Shown here one piece after another: positions 1 through 8,280 of a stretch of DNA of 64,000 nucleotides (position 1 is its first letter; each line of letters starts with the position of its first letter). The notes beneath the pieces are model-generated. The model worked only from the letters and a program-made list of their open reading frames with translations, searched no databases and was not told the DNA's origin. Origin of the DNA: M55B165 sp964423265 (GTDB taxonomy: Bacteria > Actinomycetota > Humimicrobiia > Humimicrobiales > Humimicrobiaceae); contig CAYREF010000002.1 in the NCBI GenBank assembly GCA_964423265.1, forward strand, positions 1-64,000, given 5' to 3'. The translations under genes were made by a program, and so were the position numbers.

Positions 1-541
1 CTTCTTCTATATATTCTTTGGCTTTTAGGACTGCTTGATGGGCGCTTCTGCCTGGTCTAAATCCGTAGCTGTAATCAGAGAAGTCCCTGTCGAATATGGG
101 TGTCAGCTTCTGGCAGACTGCCTGCTGTATCATCCTGTCGACTGCAGTGGGAATTCCTAATGTGCGCAGTCCTCCTCCATCAGGTTTGGGGATATCCACT
201 TCCCTTACCGGCATAGGTCTATATGTGCCAGAAAGTAGGCAAGACTTGGTGATTTGCCATTCCTCCTTAAGATTTACCCTTAAGTGAGGGACTTCCATAC
301 CGTCTATACCTGGTGCTCCTCTGTTGGATTCCACTTTCCTTAATGCATTTAACATATTTTCCTTTGCCAGTATATCCTCCAGTAGTTGGTACTGTTTAGC
401 GCGGGGGTTAGTTTTGGCTTGTGCCACAGTTATGCTGGGCGCTTCCGGGTATTCTTGCGGCTGCACCGCTGCCTTCCCTGGGTAGCTCTCTTTTCCTTTA
501 GAGATTTTCTGCCTTCTTTGCATATCCTTTGAACTTGCCAA
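1..541 (-). CDS. ltrA: Group II intron reverse transcriptase/maturase (LtrA type), N-terminal part
   Basis: This is the N-terminal part of an intron-encoded protein that reverse transcribes the intron and helps it splice. Reading on the minus strand, a linker of about 50 residues is followed by conserved early RT blocks: SNRGAPGIDG (RT-0), YRPMPVREVDIPKPDGGGLR (RT-1), LGIPTAVDRMIQQAV (RT-2) and FSDYSYGFRPGRSAHQA (RT-2a). The catalytic YADD block, maturase X domain and any HNH domain lie outside the window. I chose the TTG at 541 because a strong AAGGAGG sits 5 bases upstream; an in-frame ATG at 523 is an alternative. It lies inside the intron RNA, as usual for these elements. Confidence 0.93.
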   Translation of the reverse strand, partial: MASSKDMQRRQKISKGKESYPGKAAVQPQEYPEAPSITVAQAKTNPRAKQYQLLEDILAKENMLNALRKVESNRGAPGIDGMEVPHLRVNLKEEWQITKSCLLSGTYRPMPVREVDIPKPDGGGLRTLGIPTAVDRMIQQAVCQKLTPIFDRDFSDYSYGFRPGRSAHQAVLKAKEYIEE

Positions 542-904
542 CTTTTCCTCCTTATTATCCTTCCGCCCTTCCTGGCTACTGGCTTTAGCCAGTACTATGG
601 CTTCTGCTGACTTCTGGCGCTATCCGCCAGACCTCCCCGGGTAAGGATAATGACTTTCGCTCCACTTGCCCCCTACATTTACTTTCTGTAGCTTTGGCAA
701 ACTTAGGACTTTACCTTGTTATGCAGGCTTATCCAGCTACAGCCAGCCTTATATGTAGTTCGTGTTCCTAAGGCCGGAGCTTTACCGCCGGCTTCCTTCA
801 GATTCCACCTCACGGTGGACACCCTTGCCTTAAGCTAGTGGTTGGTGTTTGCCAACCCCCACGGGGGACTTTCACCCCTTAGTCATTACCCATGCCGGGC
901 GCAC
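1..904 (-). mobile_element. Group II intron, 5' portion (truncated by window start)
   Basis: The minus strand from 904 begins GTGCGCCCGGCATGGG, a typical group II intron 5' end. About 360 bases of structured, GC-richer non-coding sequence follow (domain I-III region, with paired tracts such as gtccccc/gtggggg), then the reverse transcriptase gene starting near 541. The sequence is distinctly less AT-rich than its surroundings, as expected of a mobile element. Domains V and VI and the 3' splice site lie beyond base 1, so the class cannot be fixed. The 5' boundary directly abuts a perfect hairpin (911-938). Confidence 0.9.
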
Positions 905-938
905 ATAAAATTATTTGAGTAGGAGGCTACTCAAATAA
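905..938 (-). terminator. Perfect 12-bp hairpin with TTTTAT tail abutting the intron
   Basis: Read on the minus strand: TTATTTGAGTAG, loop CCTC, CTACTCAAATAA, then TTTTAT, and immediately the intron's GTGCG. The 12-bp stem is perfect and followed by a U-rich tail, so it looks like an intrinsic terminator on that strand. No convincing gene is seen just upstream on the minus strand (939-1272). Confidence 0.6.
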
Positions 939-1272
939 CGGGTAGCCGACTTCTCATAAAAAATATTTAATTCTTACATTAAATGCCGTAAATTGTCTAG
1001 GCTATTTTCCCGTTAACATAGAATAAAAGAACTTTTAAAACCATCAAGGCAAAAAGTTTCTTTAAAATACATTTTAGGTGTCATGTCATTCTACAAGTTT
1101 AATCTATTTCTCTAACGCAAGAATAACCAGGCTCTCTTCTCTATTAATATAGAAAACATACATTGCTATAACGTTTCTAAGTGTAGCCAAGAGAGATAAA
1201 AAAGTTTGTTATTAGAAATTCCCAACCACTAACCTAATAGATACAATATTTTAGTGCCTTTTAATATTATCA
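939..1272. other. Intergenic stretch without an identified gene
   Basis: About 330 bases between the intron-flanking hairpin and the next terminator. The only thing noted is a short minus-strand reading frame of some 28-35 codons ending near 1107, without a clear start or ribosome site. I see no RNA gene or repeat. Confidence 0.4.
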
Positions 1273-1301
1273 GGATAGCCCTAGGGAAAAAAGGGCTATC
1301 C
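1273..1301 (-). terminator. Hairpin terminator downstream of bactofilin-like gene
   Basis: Inverted repeat GGATAGCCCT (1273-1282) and AGGGCTATCC (1292-1301) with a 9-base loop, 24 bases past the stop of the minus-strand gene at 1325. The minus-strand tail is only AT-rich rather than a U run; the plus-strand side reads TAACTTTTATTATTT, so it may work in either direction. Confidence 0.6.
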
Positions 1302-1324
1302 TAACTTTTATTATTTATAATTTT

Positions 1325-2539
1325 TTATCTTCCCTTATAAGAAGCTCGCAGCCAATCTTTAATAATTAATACCAATCCGCCAAATCCGAATAACATTCCT
1401 GCAAGCCTAGCTAACCAGCCAACAAAAGGTATGCTGTAAGCAATCATTATAATTACTAGCCCAATCAAGTATGCTAATACCTTCCAGCCGTATTTGCTGA
1501 GATCTAGCGTAGATTTAGCCAAAATAGTTTTTCCCAGAAGGTAAGAAAGAAATATACCACTAACATAAAGGAGCAAAACATACAGAACCAGTAAAATTGC
1601 GTCAGAAGTCAATAATACAACTCCTACACCAGAACCTATAATTGTTACAAACAGGATTATGGATAGAATAAATAGTATAACTGCTGCAATTGGTACACCA
1701 AATACCATGATTGCGCCTGCACCCACGCTGTTACCAAGAGTGTTTTCCAGTTTCTGGTTAAATTTATCAAACGTTTTAGGAATTGCAAGCAAGAGCAGTA
1801 TTCCTAACACAAATAAACTTATAAAAGAAATTATTTTGCCCCCGAAATATGTGGCCGCAAAAATAGAAAATGGGGTCGCTTTTGCTATTTTAGTTTCTTT
1901 TTGTTTTTCTGTTATCAGGTTAAAATTTATATCTCCTGCTATGCTGGCATCTTCAGAAATACTTGCTTCACTAGAAGAACTATAGCTGAGATCTCCACCT
2001 ATATCAGCACTGGAGGAAATACTAAGGGAGCTAACATCATCTATCCTTACGTCTTTTCCAACTGTTCCGCTTATAGTTATGTTGCCTCCCGATCCTATAA
2101 CCCTGCCAGCTACCTGACCACTAATGGAAACGGTACCCCCAGTTATAACTAAATCTCCGCCAATATTTGCTTCACTTCCAATAGTAACTTGGCCGCCAGC
2201 TACAATTAAGTCATCCTGGATGCTGGAGTTAATATTTATTATTCCTCCCGCAATCCTGGCATCATCTCCTACATTTCCGGTTATTTCCAGTATTCCTCCG
2301 GATGCTATCAGATCTGCGCCAACATTTCCGCTAGCATTTACCCTCGCTCCAGCAGCTACAAAATCCCCGGCTATATCATTTAGCAGGTTTACCGTGTTTC
2401 CAAATGCATAAAGGTCGTCTGAAATTTCTGCGCTTATGTTTACAGTTTCTCCTCCTTTTGAAGTAAAAGCATGAAGAGGAGAGGCAAATAAAAATATTCC
2501 AAATAAAAATATAATTCCAAAAACCAGCCCTTTTTTCAA
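1325..2539 (-). CDS. Bactofilin-like (polymer-forming) domain membrane protein
   Basis: 404-residue predicted membrane protein. Residues 1-25 form a signal peptide ending near SPLHAF. Residues of about 30-200 consist of short repeats rich in GGxxxIxGxVxxDxxxxGG, the right-handed beta-helix pattern of the bactofilin/polymer-forming family. Four or more hydrophobic helices fill residues 235-400, so the beta-helix probably lies outside the membrane with a C-terminal anchor. I chose the TTG at 2539, because AGGAGG (2549-2554) overlaps the GTG at 2548 but is well spaced from the TTG. The architecture is common in Gram-positive and candidate-phylum genomes; a surface or envelope role is inferred, not shown. 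It stands alone, with a hairpin downstream. Confidence 0.75.
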   Translation of the reverse strand: MKKGLVFGIIFLFGIFLFASPLHAFTSKGGETVNISAEISDDLYAFGNTVNLLNDIAGDFVAAGARVNASGNVGADLIASGGILEITGNVGDDARIAGGIININSSIQDDLIVAGGQVTIGSEANIGGDLVITGGTVSISGQVAGRVIGSGGNITISGTVGKDVRIDDVSSLSISSSADIGGDLSYSSSSEASISEDASIAGDINFNLITEKQKETKIAKATPFSIFAATYFGGKIISFISLFVLGILLLLAIPKTFDKFNQKLENTLGNSVGAGAIMVFGVPIAAVILFILSIILFVTIIGSGVGVVLLTSDAILLVLYVLLLYVSGIFLSYLLGKTILAKSTLDLSKYGWKVLAYLIGLVIIMIAYSIPFVGWLARLAGMLFGFGGLVLIIKDWLRASYKGR

Positions 2540-2643
2540 AATAAACACCTCCTAAAATATTTATAATTTCCTGTAACTAATTATAATAATAGCTAATATT
2601 ATTGTAAAAGATATAAAAATCTTAAAAACTGATCCTTTAATAA

Positions 2644-3189
2644 TTATGTTTTAGTATAAAACAGATTTTCTATCTTTTCCCCTAAGCTCCAGTATTGGCC
2701 GCCAACATAACATATCATATCAAGTTTTGAATAATCCGGCTTTCCTCCCTTCTCGTATTCATTCTCAATATGAGTTAAAACTACCTTTCCAATAAACATA
2801 TCATGGGAGGAGAAAGGAATGATCTTTTCAAGGGTGCACTCCATCCTTACCGGACACTCTTTTAGTAAGGGTGCATTTATCTTTTCTGCTTCCAGTTTAC
2901 TGAATCCGGTTAAGCTAAATTTATCTACCCTATCTCCATGAGTACTTCCACAGATATCCACTTCCCTTATATTTTCTTTTTTTGGAATACAAACTCCAAA
3001 CTGTCTGGTCTCTTTTATAATGCCTGCTGAATACTTTCCCTTGGAAATATTAATGTTTAACATTGGCGGCTTGTTCTCATGAATTCCTACCCAGGAAAGT
3101 GCTATAATATTATCCTTGTTACCCCTTGTAGTTACTAAAATCACAGGAAGGGGCGCCAAAAAACTTTTAGCTCCTTTTATTGTAACCAT
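2644..3189 (-). CDS. Flavin reductase family (flavoredoxin-like) protein
   Basis: 181 residues spanning one flavin-reductase-like split-barrel domain that binds FMN. Family-typical stretches are the N-terminal PLPVILVTT strand, the ALSWVGIHENKPPMLNINIS segment that lines the flavin, and a C-terminal D-x-I-C-Y-x-G-xxYWxLG. The last is typical of the flavoredoxin/HTH-less branch found in anaerobes, where these proteins shuttle electrons between reduced carriers and acceptors. The length is normal. The start has AAAGGA about 7 bases upstream. It is monocistronic, divergent from the phosphate symporter gene. The physiological partner cannot be deduced here. Confidence 0.85.
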   Translation of the reverse strand: MVTIKGAKSFLAPLPVILVTTRGNKDNIIALSWVGIHENKPPMLNINISKGKYSAGIIKETRQFGVCIPKKENIREVDICGSTHGDRVDKFSLTGFSKLEAEKINAPLLKECPVRMECTLEKIIPFSSHDMFIGKVVLTHIENEYEKGGKPDYSKLDMICYVGGQYWSLGEKIENLFYTKT

Positions 3190-3279
3190 CTAAATTCCTT
3201 TCAATTTTATGTAGATATTTTTTTAAAACTACATTATTATATTACTAATTTACCCAACTTTTTAAAACCAAATATTTTT

Positions 3280-4887
3280 ATGTACTTAACCATTACAATA
3301 GAAGTTCTGGCAGGGTTATCACTATTTATATTCGGCATTAATAGGCTAAGTAATAGTTTACAAAAAATTGCTTCTAACAAGCTTAGGTCTATTATAAATT
3401 TTCTGGCTAAAAAAAATTGGTCAACATTACTTATAGGCTTGTTTACTACGGTAATAATCCAAAGCAGTAGTGCTACTTCTGTAATGACAGTGGGTTTTGT
3501 AAATGCAGGTCTCCTAACCCTCCGCCAGGCCATTGGCATAATTATGGGGGCAAATATCGGCACCACCATAACCGCACAGATTATTTCCTTCAAAATAGAT
3601 GTTTTATCTTTTCCTATAATAATTATTGGATTCTCCTTTTATTTTTTCGGTAAGAGAAAAAGGTATAAAAATATAGGAATGGCTATAATAGGCTTGGGCT
3701 TATTATTTTTAGGCATGTCCATTATGAAAGGCGCCTTAAGCCCTTTGAAGGAAAATATTGCCTTTAAAAATTTTCTATTGGTTTTCAGTAAAAACCCATT
3801 TTTAGGCGTACTTGCAGGCATAGCCCTTACCGCAATGCTGCAAAGCAGTTCTGCAACCATTGGCCTGCTAATAGCATTAGCCAGCCAGGGGCTAATTCCA
3901 ATAGAAGCAGCCATTCCCATTCTGCTGGGAGACAATATTGGCACCTGCTCAACTGCTTTGATTTCTAGTATAAAGGCCACCGTTACTGCGAGAAGGGCTG
4001 CTTTCTCACACTTGATGTTTAATTTAGTAGGAACTGTAATTTTTATGATGTTACTGTATATATTCAAGTTCCAGGATTATATTATTGCATTTACCGGTAA
4101 AAGCATTCCCCACCAGATTGCCAACCTTCATACAGGCTTTAATATAATAACTACAGCAATACTATTCCCAATGGTAGGCCTTTTTGCAAAAGCCGTTAAA
4201 AAAATATTCCCAGGAAAAGACATAACAGTAAACAAAAATGCTCTTTTTCTAGATCCCAGGCTAATACAAACCCCGGACATAGCTCTGGAGCAGGCTAAAA
4301 AAGAGTTAAGCAGGGTAACTAATATAACCAGCGAGATGCTGGATCTGGCTTTCGAAAGGGAGCAAAAAAAGCACTCTGTAATTGAGGAAAAACTGCTTGA
4401 CAGGGAATCGGCGGTAGACAATATTACCGAAGATATTATAAGATATCTGACAAAGCTTTCCCAAAAGCCGTTAAACCACAGATTATCAGATAGGCTTACC
4501 AAATTTTTACACAGTGCTTATGACCTGGAAAGAGCAGCCGACCACTGTGAAAGTATTATGTATTTAATACTAGTAAAAGAAGAAAATAAGATGACTTTTT
4601 CCAAAATTGCCCAAGAAGAGCTAGAAGAAGCAATAAACAAAGTAAAGCAGATGTTTGAGGCTTTAACCACTGGCATGGAAAACGACGACCAGAAAAAATA
4701 TAGGGAATGTGATGATATTGAAGAAGAGATTGACAAAGTTGTGCAAAAAATTAGAAACAGCCATCTTAAAAGACTTCAGAGTGGCGAGTGCATGCCCCTA
4801 TCAGGAGTAGTTTTTGCAGATATAGTACTACATTTAGAAAGAATTGGTGACCTGCTCCATGGAGTTTCCAGAAATTTAAAAGAGTAA
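3280..4887 (+). CDS. Na+/phosphate cotransporter family protein with PhoU-like tail
   Basis: 535-residue inner-membrane transporter. The N-terminal 310 residues contain two inverted Na/Pi-cotransporter repeats, each with the QSSSAT signature (VIIQSSSATSVM near residue 63 and MLQSSSATIGLL near residue 190) and the following GANIGTT / GDNIGTC loops that coordinate phosphate and sodium. Residues of about 340-530 form helical PhoU-like domains (E/R-rich, with AADHCESI and LERIGD motifs), as in the NptA/YjbB-type family. It imports or exports phosphate coupled to Na+. No clear ribosome site precedes the ATG, and no pst genes are nearby. Confidence 0.93.
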   Translation: MYLTITIEVLAGLSLFIFGINRLSNSLQKIASNKLRSIINFLAKKNWSTLLIGLFTTVIIQSSSATSVMTVGFVNAGLLTLRQAIGIIMGANIGTTITAQIISFKIDVLSFPIIIIGFSFYFFGKRKRYKNIGMAIIGLGLLFLGMSIMKGALSPLKENIAFKNFLLVFSKNPFLGVLAGIALTAMLQSSSATIGLLIALASQGLIPIEAAIPILLGDNIGTCSTALISSIKATVTARRAAFSHLMFNLVGTVIFMMLLYIFKFQDYIIAFTGKSIPHQIANLHTGFNIITTAILFPMVGLFAKAVKKIFPGKDITVNKNALFLDPRLIQTPDIALEQAKKELSRVTNITSEMLDLAFEREQKKHSVIEEKLLDRESAVDNITEDIIRYLTKLSQKPLNHRLSDRLTKFLHSAYDLERAADHCESIMYLILVKEENKMTFSKIAQEELEEAINKVKQMFEALTTGMENDDQKKYRECDDIEEEIDKVVQKIRNSHLKRLQSGECMPLSGVVFADIVLHLERIGDLLHGVSRNLKE

Positions 4888-5212
4888 ATGCTTATCCATA
4901 CATAATATTTAAGTAGAGCATCTTAGTGTAAAACTTTTAAAATAAAAGTAATAAAACTAAGGCCCCATGTAAAGCCATCAAAATAATGGAAATGTTATGT
5001 TTTGTAATGAAAAAAAATACTTCAATTATTGCCATAAGCAGGAGATATATAGCCAGCAAGCTGTTAAACTGGAAGAGCTTCTGTTAACAGATACAGTAGG
5101 TAACTTAAGAGCGGCCAGGTTTGGACATTCTTGATAAATTTGCGGCCAGCATAGTGCTAGAAAATAGCAAAAAATTTTCAGACCTGCCCATAAAAGATAA
5201 AATAAAACCTGG
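4888..5212. other. Intergenic stretch without a recognised gene
   Basis: 325 bases between the symporter and rpe stop codons. A plus-strand reading frame of about 45 codons starts near 4998 and ends at 5132; a second frame continues beyond it (LDKFAASIVLENSKKF). Their amino-acid make-up looks protein-like, and they could be two frames of one decayed gene. I recognise no family, and no terminator hairpin is clear. Confidence 0.3.
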
Positions 5213-5911
5213 TCAAACGGTTAGAACTTTAGCAATATCTTCCCTTATTTTTCTTAAAAAAGCTTTTGGATCTTCTGCCCGGCAAATGGCAGTCCCCATT
5301 ACCAGAACATTGGCGCCAGCTTTAACTGCTTTAGGGGCGGTTTCTGCACCAATCCCTCCATCTACCTGGATCTCTATTGTCCTTTTATGGTTTTTCTGCT
5401 TCATATATCTGCCGGTTATGCTGTTTGTCTTTTTAATTTTATCCAACATGGGATAAATGAATTTTTGCCCTCCAAATCCGGGGTTTACAGTCATAATTAA
5501 AATTAAATCCAAAAGGTGCAAAACATTTTCTACAACACATATTGGAGTAGACGGATTTAATGCTATACCCGCTTTAACTCCTGCCTCTTTTATAGTAGAT
5601 AACAACCTCTCAATATGGGGGCTGGCCTCTGCATGTATGGTTACAAGATCTGCCCCACTGTCTATGAACCTTCCTATAAGCATCTCTGGCCTGCTTACCA
5701 TCAGGTGGACATCCAGAAAGAGATTGGTATTCTTCTTTAAGCTGGACACTACCCCAGGTCCTATAGATAAATTAGGAACAAAATTTCCATCCATTATATC
5801 AAGATGGAGCATATCTACCCCTGCTTCTTCTACTTGGGCTATTTGTCCAGAAAGGTTATAAAAATCATAATTAAGTATGGAGGCCGCAATCTTTATTTGT
5901 TTTTTTTCCAT
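5213..5911 (-). CDS. rpe: Ribulose-phosphate 3-epimerase
   Basis: 232-residue TIM-barrel enzyme interconverting ribulose 5-phosphate and xylulose 5-phosphate in the pentose phosphate pathway. Visible signatures are the N-terminal KIAASILNYDF, the metal-binding LHLDIMDGNFVPN loop with the first catalytic Asp, DVHLMV with its His, MTVNPGFGGQKF (second phosphate loop) and QVDGGIG with the second catalytic Asp. Length and motif order are complete. The ATG is preceded by GAGGAG 8 bases upstream. It follows a frameshifted PTS IIB gene by about 25 bases, probably in one transcript. Confidence 0.96.
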   Translation of the reverse strand: MEKKQIKIAASILNYDFYNLSGQIAQVEEAGVDMLHLDIMDGNFVPNLSIGPGVVSSLKKNTNLFLDVHLMVSRPEMLIGRFIDSGADLVTIHAEASPHIERLLSTIKEAGVKAGIALNPSTPICVVENVLHLLDLILIMTVNPGFGGQKFIYPMLDKIKKTNSITGRYMKQKNHKRTIEIQVDGGIGAETAPKAVKAGANVLVMGTAICRAEDPKAFLRKIREDIAKVLTV

Positions 5912-5935
5912 ATTATTACTCCTCTAGTAGCTCTA

Positions 5936-6228
5936 TTAGCCGTTTTTTTCCTCAATTTCATTGCCGGTTATAAAAAGTATACCGCTAATTTTAGGCCTTG
6001 AAATTTTGGCGACAATTGTTTGGTGCTCACTATAATGTCTGCCCCTTTATACAATTTACCAATATCTGAAGCCTTCCATTTTATTATTTCTGCATTCAGA
6101 TGCTTATCCTTTAACAACCCCTTTATTTCTTCCGCAATAAAGTAGCTGGCAACGGAGCCTGCCCCGCATGAAATCAGGATTTTTTTTAATTTTGCAACCA
6201 AAAGTTCTCCATTCCAATATTTATCCAT
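5936..6228 (-). pseudogene. PTS EIIB (galactitol type), apparent frameshift near C-terminus
   Basis: Phosphotransferase system IIB component. KKILISCGAGSVASYF carries the phospho-accepting Cys and P-loop of the GatB-like family. The frame stops at 5968 after KFQGLKLAVYFL, which would give 86 residues without the last strand and helix. In another frame the DNA then encodes PKISGILFITGNEIEEKNG up to a stop at 5936. This matches the family's conserved 'P-x-(I/V)-x-G-x-x-F-(V/I)-(T/S)-G' tail, so one base appears gained or lost near 5990-6000. It is either a recent pseudogene or a sequence error. The start may be the TTG at 6201, which has GGAG just upstream and gives a normal N-terminus. No IIA or IIC is in the window. 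Confidence 0.72.
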
Positions 6229-6278
6229 CTAATTCTAATATAATAATATAAAATTTCAAAAGCTTTATTTCCAACAAT

Positions 6279-6306
6279 TTGTAAAAAACAATTTTTTTGA
6301 TATAAT
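6279..6306 (+). promoter_or_regulatory. Predicted sigma-A-type promoter of the riboflavin operon
   Basis: TTGTAA (6279-6284), a 16-base spacer and TATAAT (6301-6306). Transcription would start near 6313, about 30 bases before the FMN aptamer. Confidence 0.55.
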
Positions 6307-6343
6307 TTCTTATTATTATAGAAATATTGAAAATTTAATAATG

Positions 6344-6455
6344 AATTTTCGAGGAGGGGTGAAATTCCCTGCCGGCGGTAATAGTCCGCAACCCTTTTAA
6401 GGTTGACTTAGTGAAATTCTAAGACCGACAGTTAAAGCCTGGATGGGAGAAAATT
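6344..6455 (+). promoter_or_regulatory. FMN riboswitch (RFN element)
   Basis: This mRNA aptamer binds flavin mononucleotide and represses riboflavin synthesis. The conserved core is visible: GAGGGGTGAAATTCCC, TGCCGGCGGTAATAGTCCGC, a variable arm, GTGAAATTC, GACCGACAG and AGCCTGGATGGGAG. P1 is closed by AATTTTC (6344-6350) and GAAAATT (6449-6455). It lies directly ahead of ribD, with a terminator hairpin downstream as expression platform. The 3' side of P1 also contains a GGGAG ribosome site for a short frame at 6457. Confidence 0.95.
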
Positions 6456-6456
6456 T

Positions 6457-6510
6457 ATGACTTTTTATTTAGCCATGGGTTTTCTCCATGGCTTTTTCTT
6501 TTTAAGATGA
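6457..6510 (+). CDS. Possible 17-codon leader peptide coupled to ribD
   Basis: An ATG at 6457 lies 7 bases after GGGAG (6445-6449), the 3' strand of the riboswitch P1 stem. The frame encodes MTFYLAMGFLHGFFFLR and ends at TGA 6508-6510. It overlaps the ribD ATG as ATGA, and the terminator hairpin lies inside it. The ribD start has no ribosome site of its own (preceded by ctttttctttttaag), so translational coupling from this leader would explain how ribD is translated. It could be chance, because the terminator stem has to encode something. Confidence 0.4.
   Translation: MTFYLAMGFLHGFFFLR
6471..6502 (+). terminator. Intrinsic terminator, expression platform of the FMN riboswitch
   Basis: AGCCATGG (6471-6478), 7-base loop, CCATGGCT (6486-6493), then a T-rich tract TTTTTCTTTTT, all between aptamer and ribD ATG. 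It fits FMN-dependent premature termination. Confidence 0.85.
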
Positions 6511-7631
6511 AAAAATTTTCAGAACAAGATAAAAAATATATGAAATTGGCTATTAACCTTGCAGAGAAAGCAAGGGGGGAAACTGCGCCAAATCCTATGG
6601 TTGGCGCAGTAATAGTAAAAGATAGTCACATAATATCTACAGGCTATCATAAGAAAGCTGGAAAGCCCCACGCCGAAATAGAAGCAATTAAAAAATGCAG
6701 GGAGTCGCTTACAGGATCCAAGATGTATATAACTTTAGAACCTTGCTCAACTTATGGGAGGACTCCTCCCTGCACCACAGAATTAAAGAAACATAATTTT
6801 TCTGAAATTATCATAGGCTCACAAGACCCCAATCCAAAGGCTTTTGGCCGAGGAATAAAAATTCTAAGGGACCATGATTTTAAAGTTAAAGTGGGATTGC
6901 TTGCTCCCAGAATCAGAAAACAAAACGAAGCCTTTTTTAAAAACATGGAAAGAGCCATCCCTTTTGTTACCGCCAAAATTGCCTCCAGCATTGATGGAAA
7001 GCTGGCAGCCAAAACCGGGGATTCCAAATGGATAACCTCAACTGAATCCAGAAAAACTGTTCAAAAATTAAGGGCAGAAGCAGGCTGTACATTAACCGGG
7101 ATAAACACTGTTATATCAGATAACCCTTACCTTTTCCCCAGAAAAAAACTGGATGATTATTCAGTAGAAAAAAGGCTTGAAAACTTCACCAGAGTTATCC
7201 TTGACTCTAGTTTAAGAATTGCCCTTGACTCAAACATAGTAAAAACCTCAAACAAGGTAAACACGATTATATTTTCCTCCAGCAATAACAGAAAGAAGGA
7301 AGATAGGTTAAAATCCAATAATATAAAGGTGGTTAAAATTAACCTGAAGGCAAGCGGTAGCCTGCTTAAAATATTAAAAATTCTTTACCATGAATTTAGC
7401 ATTCATTCTATTCTAGTAGAATCCGGTCCCACCCTGCTAACTTCATTGCTTGAAGCTAATTTAATAGATAGGCTGGTAATATTTTTAGCACCAATAATAA
7501 TTGGGGCCGATAGTGGATACGATATGTTCGGGGACCTGGGAATAAAGCATATAAAAGAGGCTAAAAAACTTGTTTTTGAGAAGGCAGCAGAACAGGGCAA
7601 AGATATAATGGCAATAGCATATCCAAAATAA
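6507..7631 (+). CDS. ribD: Bifunctional pyrimidine deaminase/reductase RibD
   Basis: 374-residue enzyme for two consecutive steps of riboflavin synthesis: deamination of the diaminopyrimidine from GTP, then NADPH reduction of the ribose. Residues 1-145 form the deaminase with zinc ligands H55 (HAE), C80 (LEPCSTYGR) and C89 (PPC), and catalytic E57. Residues of about 148-372 form the reductase, with VTAKIASSIDGKLA, DSKWITS, RAEAGCTLTGINTV and LVESGPTLL. It is first in ribD-ribE-ribBA-ribH, under the FMN riboswitch. The ATG overlaps the stop of a possible leader peptide and lacks its own ribosome site. Confidence 0.97.
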   Translation: MKKFSEQDKKYMKLAINLAEKARGETAPNPMVGAVIVKDSHIISTGYHKKAGKPHAEIEAIKKCRESLTGSKMYITLEPCSTYGRTPPCTTELKKHNFSEIIIGSQDPNPKAFGRGIKILRDHDFKVKVGLLAPRIRKQNEAFFKNMERAIPFVTAKIASSIDGKLAAKTGDSKWITSTESRKTVQKLRAEAGCTLTGINTVISDNPYLFPRKKLDDYSVEKRLENFTRVILDSSLRIALDSNIVKTSNKVNTIIFSSSNNRKKEDRLKSNNIKVVKINLKASGSLLKILKILYHEFSIHSILVESGPTLLTSLLEANLIDRLVIFLAPIIIGADSGYDMFGDLGIKHIKEAKKLVFEKAAEQGKDIMAIAYPK

Positions 7632-7632
7632 A

Positions 7633-8280
7633 ATGTTTACAGGAATAATTAAAAAAACAGGAAGAGTCAGCAAAATAGCTAGTGTAGCTGCAGGCAAAAA
7701 AATGATTATAGAATGCAGTGAAATATTTAAAAATTTGGAGATTGGGGATTCTATAGCAGTGGATGGGTGCTGCCTTACAGTCAAAAGCAAGGACAGTAAC
7801 AGTTTTTCTGCTGACCTTTCCCACCAGACCATTGAAAATACTACTTTTAAGAATATTAGGGAAGGCCAAATTGTAAATTTAGAAGAAGCGTTGACTGCAG
7901 GCAGTAAGCTAGGAGGCCATTTTGTATCCGGCCATATTGATAATGTAGCCAGAATTTTGGACATAAAAAGAACCGGGGATTTCTATAACCTCGAAATAGA
8001 GCTAAAGGAAGAAAATAAACCTTTCATAGCTTCCAGAGGGTCTATAGCCCTTGATGGTATCAGCTTAACTGTTGCTACTGTTAGCGGTAAAAGCTTTACC
8101 CTGGCAATTATCCCCCACACATTTAATAATACAAACCTTTCTACTAAAAAAGCCGGAGGTTTGGTTAACCTGGAAGTAGATTTGCTGGCAAGATATATGG
8201 CAAATTATTTGGAGAATAGGAAAATCTCCAGTAAAGACAAATTATTAAAGGAGAAATTAGAAAAATATGGCTTCATATAA
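7633..8280 (+). CDS. ribE: Riboflavin synthase, alpha chain
   Basis: 215 residues. It dismutates two 6,7-dimethyl-8-ribityllumazine molecules to riboflavin and a pyrimidine that is recycled. Two lumazine-binding barrels are visible: MFTGIIKKTGRV...SIAVDGCCLTV and GHFVSGHIDNVARI...GSIALDGISLTV, followed by the C-terminal trimerisation helix (LLARYMANYLEN). It begins one base after the ribD stop and overlaps ribBA by 14 bases, so translation is probably coupled. Length and domain order are normal for the family. Confidence 0.96.
   Translation: MFTGIIKKTGRVSKIASVAAGKKMIIECSEIFKNLEIGDSIAVDGCCLTVKSKDSNSFSADLSHQTIENTTFKNIREGQIVNLEEALTAGSKLGGHFVSGHIDNVARILDIKRTGDFYNLEIELKEENKPFIASRGSIALDGISLTVATVSGKSFTLAIIPHTFNNTNLSTKKAGGLVNLEVDLLARYMANYLENRKISSKDKLLKEKLEKYGFI

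Noticed and set aside
1..904. Retron or diversity-generating reverse transcriptase
   Set aside because: The RT-0/RT-1/RT-2a motifs and the upstream structured RNA with GTGCG 5' end are those of a group II intron.
5121..5456. Frame on the plus strand over the rpe 3' end
   Set aside because: Mostly antisense to rpe, a convincing complete gene; only the first part in the gap might matter, and no family was recognised.
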